Below, piece after piece: positions 8,772-18,272 of a DNA stretch of 42,934 bases. Positions within the stretch are counted from its first letter, which is position 1; every line of letters starts with the position of its first letter. Source of the stretch: Frankiaceae bacterium (lineage in GTDB: Bacteria > Actinomycetota > Actinomycetes > JAFAQI01); the NCBI GenBank assembly GCA_025929365.1, contig JAICMG010000007.1, positions 1 to 42,934 of the forward strand, given 5' to 3'. Made by a program: the position numbers and the translations under genes. The notes beneath the pieces were generated by a model, which saw only the letters and a program-made list of their open reading frames with translations, was not told where the DNA came from and made no database searches.

Positions 8772-10336
8772 AGCCGCGCGCCGACCACGACGTCATCGTC
8801 GTCGGGTCGGGAGTGGCGGGGCTGACCTGTGCGCTGCGCCTGGCCGACCATCGGCGGGTCCTGCTGGTGACGGCCGGCGAGCTTCGATCGGGCAGCACTC
8901 CATGGGCGCAGGGTGGCATCGCGGCGGCGGTCGGCGCGGGCGACGATCCACGCGACCACGCGGCGGACACCAGCATCGCCGGTGCCGGAATGTGCGACGA
9001 CGACATGCTCGACGTCCTTACCCGGGCGGCGCCGGCAGCGATCGCGCAGGTCGTCGACGCGGGCGTGCGCTTCGACCCGGGCGCCGGCGGCTCGCCGGCG
9101 TTGACCAGGGAAGGCGGCCACCACCGCAACCGGGTGCTGCACGCAGGTGGCGACGCGACCGGCGCCGAGGTCAGCCGCGCACTCACCGCGGCGGTCGCAG
9201 CGTCCGCCGTCGCCATCCGGGAAGCGACCGCCGTGGTCGACCTGGCGGTGTCCGAGACCCCGGCGGGCCGGCAGGTCAGCGGGGTGATCCTGCGTGGTGC
9301 GGGGGCCTCGACCTCCGAGATGGTGTCGGCGCGCGCGGTCGTGCTCGCCACCGGTGGGATCGGAGGGGTGTTCCGGGCCAGCACGAATCCCGCAGAGGTC
9401 GGCGGCGACGGACTTGCGCTCGCACTTCGGGCCGGCGCCGCGCTCGTCGACCTCGAGTTCGTGCAGTTCCACCCGACCGGCTTGCGGATCGACGGCATTG
9501 GGCAGGTGCCGCTCCTTTCCGAGGCGCTGCGCGGTGAGGGCGCCGTGCTCAGAGATCGCAGCGGTGCGCCGATCATGGCCGGTCACCACCCGCTCGCGGA
9601 CCTCGCGCCGCGTGACGTCGTCGCCCGTCGCATCGACGAGGTGGGCTGGGTCGGTCTCGACGCGACCGGCTTCGGACCGGATGAGATCGCGCATCGCTTC
9701 CCCACGGCGTACCGGATCTGTCGCGAGCACGGCATCGACCCCACGGCCGAGCTGATCCCGGTCGCCCCGGTGCAGCACTTCATGTGCGGCGGAATCCGCA
9801 CCGACAGCGACGGCGCGACCGATGTCGTCGGTCTCTATGCCGTCGGGGAGTGCGCCGCCACTGGCGTCCACGGCGCGAACCGGCTCGCGTCCAACAGCCT
9901 GCTCGAGGGGCTGGTGTTCGGCGCGCGTGCCGCCGCCGCCCTCGTCGCACGGTTGCCGGAGCCGGTCCCCGCCGACAGCGGTGGCGCGCTGGTCCCGGCG
10001 GTCCCCGACAGCGCGATCAGCGTCATCCGCTCGACGATGAGCAAGCACGTGGGTGTACGACGCTCGGGCGGTGGACTCGCCGCGGCGGACTCTGCACTCC
10101 AGGCCCTGCTGCAGCCCGAGGCGGACGCAACCTCGACCGTCCGCGCGGCCAACCGGTGGACCGTCGCCTCGGCGATCGTCGCGGCCGCCGCGACCCGCCG
10201 CGAGAGCCGCGGCTGCCATTGGCGCTCCGACTATCCGGACACCGCCGAGTCGTGGCGGCACCGCATCGTGGTTCGGCTCGACCGCGCCGGGGTGCCGGTG
10301 GCCGAGCCCGAGCTGGTGCTGGGCAGGTCGGCGTGA
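8768..10336 (+). CDS. nadB: L-aspartate oxidase
   Basis: [20 protein letters not shown] motif, [52 protein letters not shown] overlap with nadA. Confidence 0.96.
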   Translation: MKPRADHDVIVVGSGVAGLTCALRLADHRRVLLVTAGELRSGSTPWAQGGIAAAVGAGDDPRDHAADTSIAGAGMCDDDMLDVLTRAAPAAIAQVVDAGVRFDPGAGGSPALTREGGHHRNRVLHAGGDATGAEVSRALTAAVAASAVAIREATAVVDLAVSETPAGRQVSGVILRGAGASTSEMVSARAVVLATGGIGGVFRASTNPAEVGGDGLALALRAGAALVDLEFVQFHPTGLRIDGIGQVPLLSEALRGEGAVLRDRSGAPIMAGHHPLADLAPRDVVARRIDEVGWVGLDATGFGPDEIAHRFPTAYRICREHGIDPTAELIPVAPVQHFMCGGIRTDSDGATDVVGLYAVGECAATGVHGANRLASNSLLEGLVFGARAAAALVARLPEPVPADSGGALVPAVPDSAISVIRSTMSKHVGVRRSGGGLAAADSALQALLQPEADATSTVRAANRWTVASAIVAAAATRRESRGCHWRSDYPDTAESWRHRIVVRLDRAGVPVAEPELVLGRSA

Positions 10337-11220
10337 TCAGCGAGGGGACGACGCTGGCGTTGAAGGCTGCCGGACTGGATCCGGACGATGTGCTGGTCGT
10401 CATCCAGCGTGGCCTCGATGAGGACCTCGGGACCGCAGGCGACGTGACGTCGGCCGCCACTGTTGCCGAGGATGCGCGCCTCACCTGCGCGTTCACCGCG
10501 CGGCGCGCGGGAGTTGTTGCCGGCGTACCCGTGCTCGCCGCGATCGTCGACCACTCTGTCGGTGACGATGCAACGCTGACGTTGCACGTCGCGGACGGTG
10601 AGCAGCTTGTGGCCGGACAGCAGATCGCGACAATCGAAGCGTCCGCTCGCGGTGTCCTCGCGATCGAGCGGCTGTCGCTCAACCTGCTCGGGCATCTGTC
10701 GGGGATCGCGACCGTGACGCGTATCTGGGTGGACGCCGTGGCGGGCACCTCGGCGCAGATTCGCGACACCCGCAAGACCACTCCTGGTCTGCGCGATCTC
10801 GAGAAGTACGCCGTGCGGTGCGGCGGTGGCGTCAACCATCGCCGGGGCCTCGACAGCGGCGTGCTCATCAAGGACAACCACGTGTCCGCCGCCGGCGGCA
10901 TCGCTGCTGCGTTGCAGCGGGTACGCGCGGCCGACGTGGGTGACGACGTCTCGGTCCAGGTCGAGGTCGACTCGATGGCCGAGCTGGCCGAGGCCGTCGA
11001 GCACGGCGCGCTGTCGATCCTGCTCGACAACTTCGGCGACCAGCAGCTCGCGGAGGCTGTGGCGCACGTCCGTCGTACCCGTCCGGAGGTCGTCCTCGAA
11101 GCGAGCGGGGGGCTGACCCTGGAGCGCGCCGCCACTGTGGCGGCGACCGGCGTCGACTACCTGGCAATCGGAGGCCTGACCCACTCCGCACCGAGCCTCG
11201 ACATCGGGTTGGACGCGTAG
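10333..11220 (+). CDS. nadC: Nicotinate-nucleotide pyrophosphorylase (carboxylating)
   Basis: EDLGTAGDVTSAAT ... RDTRKTTPGLRDLEKYAVRCGGGVNHRRGL ... EASGGLTLE; GTGA overlap with nadB. Confidence 0.97.
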   Translation: MISEGTTLALKAAGLDPDDVLVVIQRGLDEDLGTAGDVTSAATVAEDARLTCAFTARRAGVVAGVPVLAAIVDHSVGDDATLTLHVADGEQLVAGQQIATIEASARGVLAIERLSLNLLGHLSGIATVTRIWVDAVAGTSAQIRDTRKTTPGLRDLEKYAVRCGGGVNHRRGLDSGVLIKDNHVSAAGGIAAALQRVRAADVGDDVSVQVEVDSMAELAEAVEHGALSILLDNFGDQQLAEAVAHVRRTRPEVVLEASGGLTLERAATVAATGVDYLAIGGLTHSAPSLDIGLDA

Positions 11221-11322
11221 ATCTTCGTCCACAAGCTGCGTCGCTGACTCGGTCGTCCACAGGTCCGAAACGGGTTGAAAAGCAAGGGGAAACCGTCGTA
11301 GTTCGCGCGTAGGTTTCAGCGC

Positions 11323-12516
11323 GTGGGGAACCTGGCGTCGGCGATCGATGAGCTGGCGGCGGTCGACCTCGATGACCTGCCGGTGAGCGTCATCGGCGAT
11401 GACATCGCTGAGCTGCATCGGCAGCGCAACCGGCTCGACGCGCAGATCGTGCGCCGGGTGGAGCGCTTCGATCGTCGTGGTGGTGCCGTCGAGCACGGCT
11501 CGACGCAGGCGTGGCTTCGCAGCGAGGTCAGGGCGTCCCCGCCGGATGCGCATCGCGACGTCGCGCTCGCCCGCGATCTGGCGGACGTCCTGCCGGCGAC
11601 GATGAAGGCGATGAGCGACGGATCCGTCAGTCCGCAGCACGCCGAGGCGATCGCGCGGCTGCGCCGGACGCTCGACGACCATGTAGTCGTCGCGGCCGAG
11701 CCGCACCTCGCGGATGTGGCGCAGACGTCGACCCCGAAGGAGATGCGGGCGATCACGGCGAGCATCGCCCACTCGTACTCACCGGAGCGCTACGCCGACG
11801 CGGAGCGCGACGACTACGAGCATCGCCGGCTCGACGCCGCCAGCACGATTCACGGGATGGGGGTCGGCGGCTTCACGTTGCACCCGGCGGGCTTCGAAAC
11901 CTTCATGACCGCTATCCACGCCGCGTCGCGACCGTTCACGGGGGATGACCGGACTCCGAGGCAGCGTCGCGCCGATGCGCTGATCACGATCGCCGAGCTC
12001 GCGATGAAGAGTGGCGAGCTGCCGATCACCGGCGGCGTGAAGCCGCACGTCAGCGTGGTGGTGCCGGTCGACACGATGGCCGGCGCCGAAGGCTCGCCAT
12101 CGGCCGAGTGCGGCTTCGGCGCGAGCGTGGGCACGAACTGGGCGCAACGACTGTCCTGCAACGCGGAGATCTCCCGCATTGTGTTCGGACCAGCCGGTGA
12201 GGTGCTCGACTCCGGTCGCGCGACCCGCACCTTCTCAGCGGCGCAGATCCGGGCGATCATCGCCCGCGACAAGCACTGCATCTGGCCGGGCTGCGACGCG
12301 CCACCCGCCTGGTGCGATGCCCACCACGTCATCCACTGGGCAAACGGCGGACCGACGTCCGTCGCCAATGGCGCCTTGCTCTGCGGCCGCCACCACGACC
12401 GGGTCCATCTCTACGACTTCGAGATCGAGACCGACACGGGGGGCGCCTACATGGTCAACCCGTACAAGTTCCGGATCCGCAAGAACCTCGTCCGCAACCA
12501 GCGAGCCGGACCCTAG
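11323..12516 (+). CDS. DUF222 / HNH endonuclease domain protein (13E12-type)
   Basis: C-terminal CIWPGCDAPPAWCDAHHVIHWANGGPTSVANGALLCGRHHDRVH. Confidence 0.93.
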   Translation: MGNLASAIDELAAVDLDDLPVSVIGDDIAELHRQRNRLDAQIVRRVERFDRRGGAVEHGSTQAWLRSEVRASPPDAHRDVALARDLADVLPATMKAMSDGSVSPQHAEAIARLRRTLDDHVVVAAEPHLADVAQTSTPKEMRAITASIAHSYSPERYADAERDDYEHRRLDAASTIHGMGVGGFTLHPAGFETFMTAIHAASRPFTGDDRTPRQRRADALITIAELAMKSGELPITGGVKPHVSVVVPVDTMAGAEGSPSAECGFGASVGTNWAQRLSCNAEISRIVFGPAGEVLDSGRATRTFSAAQIRAIIARDKHCIWPGCDAPPAWCDAHHVIHWANGGPTSVANGALLCGRHHDRVHLYDFEIETDTGGAYMVNPYKFRIRKNLVRNQRAGP

Positions 12517-12581
12517 CGAGCATCACCCATCTTGGACACGCGCTGCCGCCGAACGACACCAGCGGCAAGACAGAACGATGC

Positions 12582-12824
12582 CTATGGCCGACGACCGAAG
12601 GCGTCCAGGAGGAGCTCCAGCGCGGGCGCGTCAGCGGCTTGCAATCCGCTCGCCCCGCGCCCGTACGCGCCCGCCATGCGCTTTTCTTCCAGATGCGGGG
12701 CTACCCGGCGCTCACGGACAGGAACGTCGCACACCGTGGGTTGTTCCCAGGCGGCTTCGTCGAGGCTGACCACGACCCGCTCAAAGTCATCCGCAGCCCG
12801 ACGGAACGCTTCCGCCACGTCCAT
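12582..12824 (-). pseudogene. Probable remnant of a DinB/maleylpyruvate isomerase-like protein
   Basis: EAFRRAADDFERVVVSLDEAAWEQPTVCD resembles the N-terminus of that superfamily; only 80 aa with no convincing continuation. Confidence 0.4.
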
Positions 12825-12881
12825 CGGAGATCAGTTGACCACAGGTCTCCAGCGAGTGGAACGGCACCTCGGTTCGTATGC

Positions 12882-12938
12882 CGAGCCCAACGTAAGTAGT
12901 GAAACTCGCGACAAGTTAGACCCCCTGCGTTGGGCTCG
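12882..12938. repeat. Perfect 11-bp inverted repeat, 35-bp spacer
   Basis: CGAGCCCAACG (12882-12892) / CGTTGGGCTCG (12928-12938). Confidence 0.85.
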
Positions 12939-12976
12939 ACGGGCTGGGGGCCGCTCGGGAGCGCCGATCTGTCCGA

Positions 12977-13849
12977 TCAGAGCGGGAGATCGGCGGCCCA
13001 GGAGGGTTGCGGGTCGCTGAAGATGTCGGGCAGATCTCTGCTGACCTTGTCCGGGAACGCTGCCGCGCGCTTCTCGAGGAACGAGCTGACGCCTTCGTAG
13101 GCGTCCTTGCTCTCGCCGGTTGCCCGCATCCCGCGCGAGTCCGCGAGGTGGGTCCGGTACGGCGTGGGGAAGGCGAGCCCGCGCCACATCATCTGCCGTG
13201 CCAGCGCGACGCTGATCGACGACGTCGACTCCGTCATCTCAGTGGCGAGCCGCCGGGCGACGGTCATCAGCTCGGTGACCGGATGGACGCTGCGGACCAG
13301 CCGGCCGGCCAGCGCCTCATCGGGACCGAAGACCCGCCCCGTCATGAACCATTCCGCCGCTTGCGCCGGACCGACCAACCGCGGGAGGAACCAGGTCGAT
13401 GCGGCCTCGGGCACGATCCCGCGGCGGGTGAAGACGAAGCCGAACTTCGCCGCGTTGCTCGACAGCCGCACGTCCATCGGCAGCGTCATCGTCAGTCCGA
13501 CGCCGACGGCCGCACCGTTGATCGCTCCGATCACCGGTTTGGTGCTCTCGTAGATCCGCAGGCTCACCCGGCCGCCACCGTCGCGGGACGGTTCGTCCGA
13601 GGTCTGGCCGCGGTGCTTGGCGTCGAACGCTTTGCCGCCCGAGGACAGGTCCGCGCCGGCGCAGAACGCCCGCCCGGCACCGGTCACGATCACGCAGCGG
13701 ACGTCGTCGTCGGCGTCAGCAGCATCGAACGCGAGGAGGAGCTCGCTCATCATCACCGGGGTGAACGCGTTCAGCTTGTCGGGGCGCGACAACGTGATGG
13801 TGAGGATGCCGTCGGCCACGTCGTAGCCGATCTCGGTGTAGTCGGTCAT
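12977..13849 (-). CDS. Enoyl-CoA hydratase/isomerase family protein
   Basis: GILTITLSRPDKLNAFTPVMMSEL ... VIVTGAGRAFCAGADLSSGG ... GAINGAAVGVGLTMTLPMDVRLSS. Confidence 0.95.
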   Translation of the reverse strand: MTDYTEIGYDVADGILTITLSRPDKLNAFTPVMMSELLLAFDAADADDDVRCVIVTGAGRAFCAGADLSSGGKAFDAKHRGQTSDEPSRDGGGRVSLRIYESTKPVIGAINGAAVGVGLTMTLPMDVRLSSNAAKFGFVFTRRGIVPEAASTWFLPRLVGPAQAAEWFMTGRVFGPDEALAGRLVRSVHPVTELMTVARRLATEMTESTSSISVALARQMMWRGLAFPTPYRTHLADSRGMRATGESKDAYEGVSSFLEKRAAAFPDKVSRDLPDIFSDPQPSWAADLPL

Positions 13850-13877
13850 CGGGCAAGCATCGCAGTAGCGCGGAGAT

Positions 13878-14309
13878 CTAGGTCCCGAAGTCGGGCAACG
13901 TCAGCGAGCCATCTGCAGCGAGGGTGAACCCGGGGTTGTGCGCGACCTCCCACAGGTGGCCGTCCGGATCGGCGAAGTAGCCGGCGTACCCGCCGTAGAA
14001 CGTCTCCGCCGCCGGCTTCGTGATCGTCGCACCGGCCGCGCCGGCGACCGCCATGATCTCGTCGACCTCCTCGCGGCTGCGTACGTTGTGTGCCAGGGCG
14101 ATCCCGCCGAAGCCGTCGCCGGCGGCGTCGCGGATGCCCGCGTCGTCAGCGAGCTTGGCCCGCGACCACAGCACCACTGCGCTGTTTCCGGCCTGGACGA
14201 AGAAGGTCTCCTCGACTTCCTGCCCCTGCCATCCGAGTGCCTCGTAGAAGGCGCGTGACCGTGCGAGATCGCCGACGCCGAGCGTGACCAGACTGATCCG
14301 CGAGTCCAT
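13878..14309 (-). CDS. VOC family protein
   Basis: ISLVTLGVGDLARSRAFYEALGW ... YAGYFADPDGHLWEVAHNP; start ATG 14309. Confidence 0.92.
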   Translation of the reverse strand: MDSRISLVTLGVGDLARSRAFYEALGWQGQEVEETFFVQAGNSAVVLWSRAKLADDAGIRDAAGDGFGGIALAHNVRSREEVDEIMAVAGAAGATITKPAAETFYGGYAGYFADPDGHLWEVAHNPGFTLAADGSLTLPDFGT

Positions 14310-14329
14310 GAGCGGACCGTACAACTCGG

Positions 14330-14791
14330 CTACGACGCAGCGTCTTGCAGTGACTTCCGCTCGATGAAGCTGATCCGGCCGTTCGCCTCGAGGATCGCCC
14401 AGCGCAGGTCGGAGAACGACATGATCTGCTGAAGCCGCATCTCCTCGGCGACGTCGTCGGCGGTGAGCCGATGCCGGCGCAGGTTCTCCTCCACCAGCCG
14501 GCCGTTGTCGATCAGGACGACCGGGCGGCCCTCCAACACGGCGCGGAGCTTGCGCGAGCGAAAGCCCAGGTACGCGCTTGCCACCTGGAGGACAGCGAAC
14601 GTCGACACGACGATCACCGCGCCCGTGACGGAGTAGTCGTCCTGGGTGAGGCCTTGCTGGATCGCATCACCCATCACGATGAGCAGGACCAGGTCGATCG
14701 CGGTGAGGGAGGAGAGCTCGCGGCGGCCGACCGCGCGCATCACGAAGATGACGAAGCAGTAGAGGATGATCGCGCGGATCGCGAGGTCCAT
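14330..14791 (-). CDS. DUF421 (YetF-like) membrane protein
   Basis: FVIFVMRAVGRRELSSLTAIDLVLLIVMGDAIQQGLTQDDYS and GRPVVLIDNGRLVEENLRRHRLTADDV. Confidence 0.88.
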   Translation of the reverse strand: MDLAIRAIILYCFVIFVMRAVGRRELSSLTAIDLVLLIVMGDAIQQGLTQDDYSVTGAVIVVSTFAVLQVASAYLGFRSRKLRAVLEGRPVVLIDNGRLVEENLRRHRLTADDVAEEMRLQQIMSFSDLRWAILEANGRISFIERKSLQDAAS

Positions 14792-14804
14792 CAGTCCTCC
14801 GGTG

Positions 14805-15335
14805 TCATGGAACGATCGTCATCGTCCGGTGCAGGGAGACGACCGGTGCCTTGTCGCTCATCACGGTGACCACCTGGCTGCGCCGGCTCAGGCTCGTCGG
14901 GTTGACCTGGTACTCGAGGTACTGCACGTAGGCCTGTCCTTGCTGCAACGTGCCGATGTCGAACACCAGCGAGCCGCTGGGTCCGCTCGTCTCCGTGGAG
15001 GGGCTCGGTTCCTCGGTGTTCATCGTGAGCCCGTCGATCCACCCGGAGCCGAGGACAAGCTGCGCCTGCGGCAGCGTCTGCAGTGCGGTGACGGTGATCT
15101 TGGCCTGGTAGAGCAGTCCCGCCCGCACCGCTTCCGGAGCGCGCACCTCGAGCTTCGCGAGCACCGCGTTCGCATGCGCAGTCGTCGCCCGCTGGCCGAC
15201 GACATTGCTCAGCGCGACGACGACCACCGCAGCCAGCAGGCACATCGCGGCTCGGCGCAGCCACACGCCGATGCGGTCACCGCGGTCGCCCCTCGGCGGG
15301 GAGGACTCGATGGATCTGACTGCGTCTGCTGCCAT
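14805..15335 (-). CDS. Hypothetical single-pass membrane protein
   Basis: MAADAVRS...; one TM segment (AAMCLLAAVVVVALSNVVG), then a predicted extracytoplasmic domain; 13 bp upstream of the DUF421 gene. Confidence 0.7.
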   Translation of the reverse strand: MAADAVRSIESSPPRGDRGDRIGVWLRRAAMCLLAAVVVVALSNVVGQRATTAHANAVLAKLEVRAPEAVRAGLLYQAKITVTALQTLPQAQLVLGSGWIDGLTMNTEEPSPSTETSGPSGSLVFDIGTLQQGQAYVQYLEYQVNPTSLSRRSQVVTVMSDKAPVVSLHRTMTIVP

Positions 15336-15400
15336 AGGTGCACAGACGATTCCCGCCGTCGCGGCGGGGCAAACGATCTTGTCCGGAAGGGCCCGGCGCC

Positions 15401-17113
15401 TCAGCCGGCGGCGAGCCGGAACGCCTGTACGCCGGACAGTGGCGACAGCGGCGACTGGCCGATCGTGCGTTCGAGGGTCGGCGGGACGGCGAGGTTGAGC
15501 GCCTTGTACTCGAGGTCGGTCTCGTTGGTGCCGGTGCCGACGTAGATCGAAGAACCGCTCACGACGGCGGTCGAGGAGGGCGGACCGACGATCGGTGCGA
15601 CCCACAGCGGCAGGCCGGTCTTGAGGTCCACCGCGACGACCGAGCTGGCAATGGTGAGCGGGATCAGCGCGATGTCGTTGACCGTCGACGCCGACGCGTA
15701 TGTCGGCGCGACCAGCGGGTCACTCCACAACACCTTCCCCGAGTTGGCATCGAAGGAATGGATGTCCTCCATCGCGCCGGGCCAGCTACCACCGCTCTTG
15801 TACGGGATCGGGATGGCGCTGCCGCCGACGATCTGTGTTGCGCGGCCCCTCGCGTCGGAGGCGACCGCGAGCGACCCGATGAAGCCGCCGACCGCGAAGT
15901 CCTCGCCGAGGTTGCCTGGTGACCCGTCCTTGGACTGCCACAGGCCCTTGCCGTCTCGCGCCATCCGCGCGTAGTAGATCGAGGCCTTCGAGCCGTCACC
16001 CGCGACGGTCTGGCCGTGAGCGTTGCGGAAGATGTTCACCGAAGCGCCGAAGTCGTCGTCGAGGTACGCCTCGTTCTTGCCGGCGTTCGACGAGCCCTGA
16101 TGCTCCGCCGGCGCATACCGCCAGAGGAACTTGCCGGTGGCTGCGTCGACCGCCATCAGCGACTCCGACCAGTTCTGGTGGTGGGCGATCGCTCGCGGCG
16201 GGTTGTCGCAGTTGCCGACGCCATAGACGAGGACATCCGAGCGGACGTCGACGGCGGGGGAGGACCAGACGTCGCCGCACCCCTGACCTTGGCCCGACCC
16301 CTCGGTCAGGCCGCGGCGGCCGTAGTACGTGCGGTTCGTCTCCGCGTCGCTCTTCCAGAGCGGCTTGAACGACCAGCGACCTTCGCGGTTGGCCAGCAGG
16401 CGCAGCGCCACCACTCCGGTACGCCCGACGCCCGCATCGTTGTGCACGTCGAAGCCGACGAAGATCCGCTGCTGCGGGCGGCCGTGCACTTTGACGTCCG
16501 CAGCGGCAGGAGAGGACTCGATCTCGACCGTCGGCGGGTTGGGCTTGGACAGCTGTTCCTTGCGCAGCTTCGGCGTGCGCGGGTCGAGGTCGATGGTCGC
16601 GAGCAGCTTGCCCGTGTCCGCGGCGAGGGCCCACACCGAGGAGCTGCCGCCGAAGACCACGACCTCCTTCGAGGAGTGCGTGCCGGCAACGTGGACCGGC
16701 ACGACCGCCGCACTCGAGACGATCTGGCCGAACGCGACCGGGTTGGTCACGTTGATGTCGAAGACCCACTGCTGCTGCCCGGTGGTCGCGTTGATCGAGT
16801 AGAACTTCCCGTTCCAGGCTCCGACGTACACGCTGTTGCCGACCACCGCCGGCGATGCCGTGACCGAGTCCTGGGTGTGGAAGAACCACTTCGGCACCAT
16901 CGTCGCGACGTTTGCCGACGAGATCGGCGAGCATCCGGTCGCGGAGGAGAAGCTGTGGTCGGAGTCGTGGCCGTACTGCGGCCAGTCGGTGCTCGTACAC
17001 CCGGACAGGTGGAACGCATGTGGTCGCGCGCCGGGCGACACGCCGGCGGCCGCCACCGAGCCCGCCGCAACGACGGCAAGCGTGGCTGACCACACCCCGC
17101 CCCGGCGATTCAT
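15401..17113 (-). CDS. Secreted PQQ-binding-like beta-propeller protein
   Basis: Signal peptide MNRRGGVWSATLAVVAAGSVAAAG; repeats SVYVGAWNGKFYSINATTGQQQWVFD, SLMAVDAATGKFLWRY, IHSFDANSGKVLW. Confidence 0.87.
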   Translation of the reverse strand: MNRRGGVWSATLAVVAAGSVAAAGVSPGARPHAFHLSGCTSTDWPQYGHDSDHSFSSATGCSPISSANVATMVPKWFFHTQDSVTASPAVVGNSVYVGAWNGKFYSINATTGQQQWVFDINVTNPVAFGQIVSSAAVVPVHVAGTHSSKEVVVFGGSSSVWALAADTGKLLATIDLDPRTPKLRKEQLSKPNPPTVEIESSPAAADVKVHGRPQQRIFVGFDVHNDAGVGRTGVVALRLLANREGRWSFKPLWKSDAETNRTYYGRRGLTEGSGQGQGCGDVWSSPAVDVRSDVLVYGVGNCDNPPRAIAHHQNWSESLMAVDAATGKFLWRYAPAEHQGSSNAGKNEAYLDDDFGASVNIFRNAHGQTVAGDGSKASIYYARMARDGKGLWQSKDGSPGNLGEDFAVGGFIGSLAVASDARGRATQIVGGSAIPIPYKSGGSWPGAMEDIHSFDANSGKVLWSDPLVAPTYASASTVNDIALIPLTIASSVVAVDLKTGLPLWVAPIVGPPSSTAVVSGSSIYVGTGTNETDLEYKALNLAVPPTLERTIGQSPLSPLSGVQAFRLAAG

Positions 17114-17186
17114 CCCAAACCCTTCGACACGCGTCGCGCGCTCACCTACCCAACGCGCGGGCTGACCTCCGGGATACTCGGCGACG

Positions 17187-18272
17187 GTGATCAAGTACCT
17201 GGGCTCGAAGCGGACGCTCGTCCCCGTCCTCGGCGCCATGGCGCGCGCAGTCGATGCGCGTACAGCGCTCGACCTTTTCGCCGGGACGACCCGCGTCGCC
17301 CAGGCGCTCAAGCGCTGCGGCATCGAGGTCACGGCGGTCGACATCGCCACGTACACCGAGGTGCTGGCCCGCTGCTTCGTTGCCACTGATGCCCGACGCG
17401 TCGACGAGGTCGCTCTCCGCACCGCGCTCACCGAGCTGTCGGGGCTGCCCGGCGAGCGCGGCTATTTCACCCGGACGTTCTGCGAGCAGGCACGCTTCTT
17501 CCAACCGAAGAACGGGATGCGGATCGACGCCGTCCGCACGGCGATCGACGAACGTTTCGCGGACTCGCCACTGCACCCGATCCTGCTGACGGCGTTGATG
17601 CTCGCGGCGGACCGGGTCGACTCGACCACGGGCGTGCAGATGGCCTACCTCAAGCAGTGGGCTCCGCGTTCGCACCACGAGCTCGAGCTGCGGGTCCCCG
17701 ACCTGTTGCCGGGACCGGGCCACGTCTTGCGCGGAGACGCGCTCGAACTACTGCCAGAGCTGCCGGCGTCGGATCTCGCGTACGTCGACCCGCCGTACAA
17801 CCAGCACCGCTACTTCACGAACTACCACGTCTGGGAGACCTTGGTTCGCTGGGACGCTCCGGAGCACTACGGCGTCGCGTGCAAGCGGCTCGACAGCCGC
17901 GCTGCCGAGACCAAGAGCGTGTTCAACCGCAGACGCGAGATGCCGGACGCGCTGCGAAGGGTGCTGACCGGGGTGCGCGCCGACGTGGTGGTCGTGTCCT
18001 ACAACGACGAGGCGTGGGTCACGCCGGACGAGATCGCCGACTGGCTGCGCGCCGCCGGCCACGACGACGTCCGCCTGCTCGGCTTCGACAGCAAGCGGTA
18101 CGTCGGTGCGCAGATCGGCATTCACGACCCGAGCGGCCGCAAGGTCGGCAAGGTCTCGCATCTGCGCAACACCGAGTACCTCGTCGTTGCGGGCTCGCAC
18201 GACCGGGTCGATGCCGCCATCGCTGCCGCCGCGGAGCTTCGGCCCGCCACTACGTGTGGTGCTTGTGCCTGA
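17187..18272 (+). CDS. D12-class adenine-specific DNA methyltransferase (orphan)
   Basis: MIKYLGSKRTLVPVLGAMA, ALDLFAGTTRVAQALKRCG, DPPY motif in LAYVDPPYNQHRYFTNYHVWETL. Confidence 0.9.
   Translation: MIKYLGSKRTLVPVLGAMARAVDARTALDLFAGTTRVAQALKRCGIEVTAVDIATYTEVLARCFVATDARRVDEVALRTALTELSGLPGERGYFTRTFCEQARFFQPKNGMRIDAVRTAIDERFADSPLHPILLTALMLAADRVDSTTGVQMAYLKQWAPRSHHELELRVPDLLPGPGHVLRGDALELLPELPASDLAYVDPPYNQHRYFTNYHVWETLVRWDAPEHYGVACKRLDSRAAETKSVFNRRREMPDALRRVLTGVRADVVVVSYNDEAWVTPDEIADWLRAAGHDDVRLLGFDSKRYVGAQIGIHDPSGRKVGKVSHLRNTEYLVVAGSHDRVDAAIAAAAELRPATTCGACA

Noticed and set aside
7880-10261. 793-aa minus-strand ORF opposite nadA/nadB
   Set aside because: Antisense shadow of high-GC coding sequence; low-complexity Arg/Ala-rich translation while the plus strand encodes clear NadA and NadB
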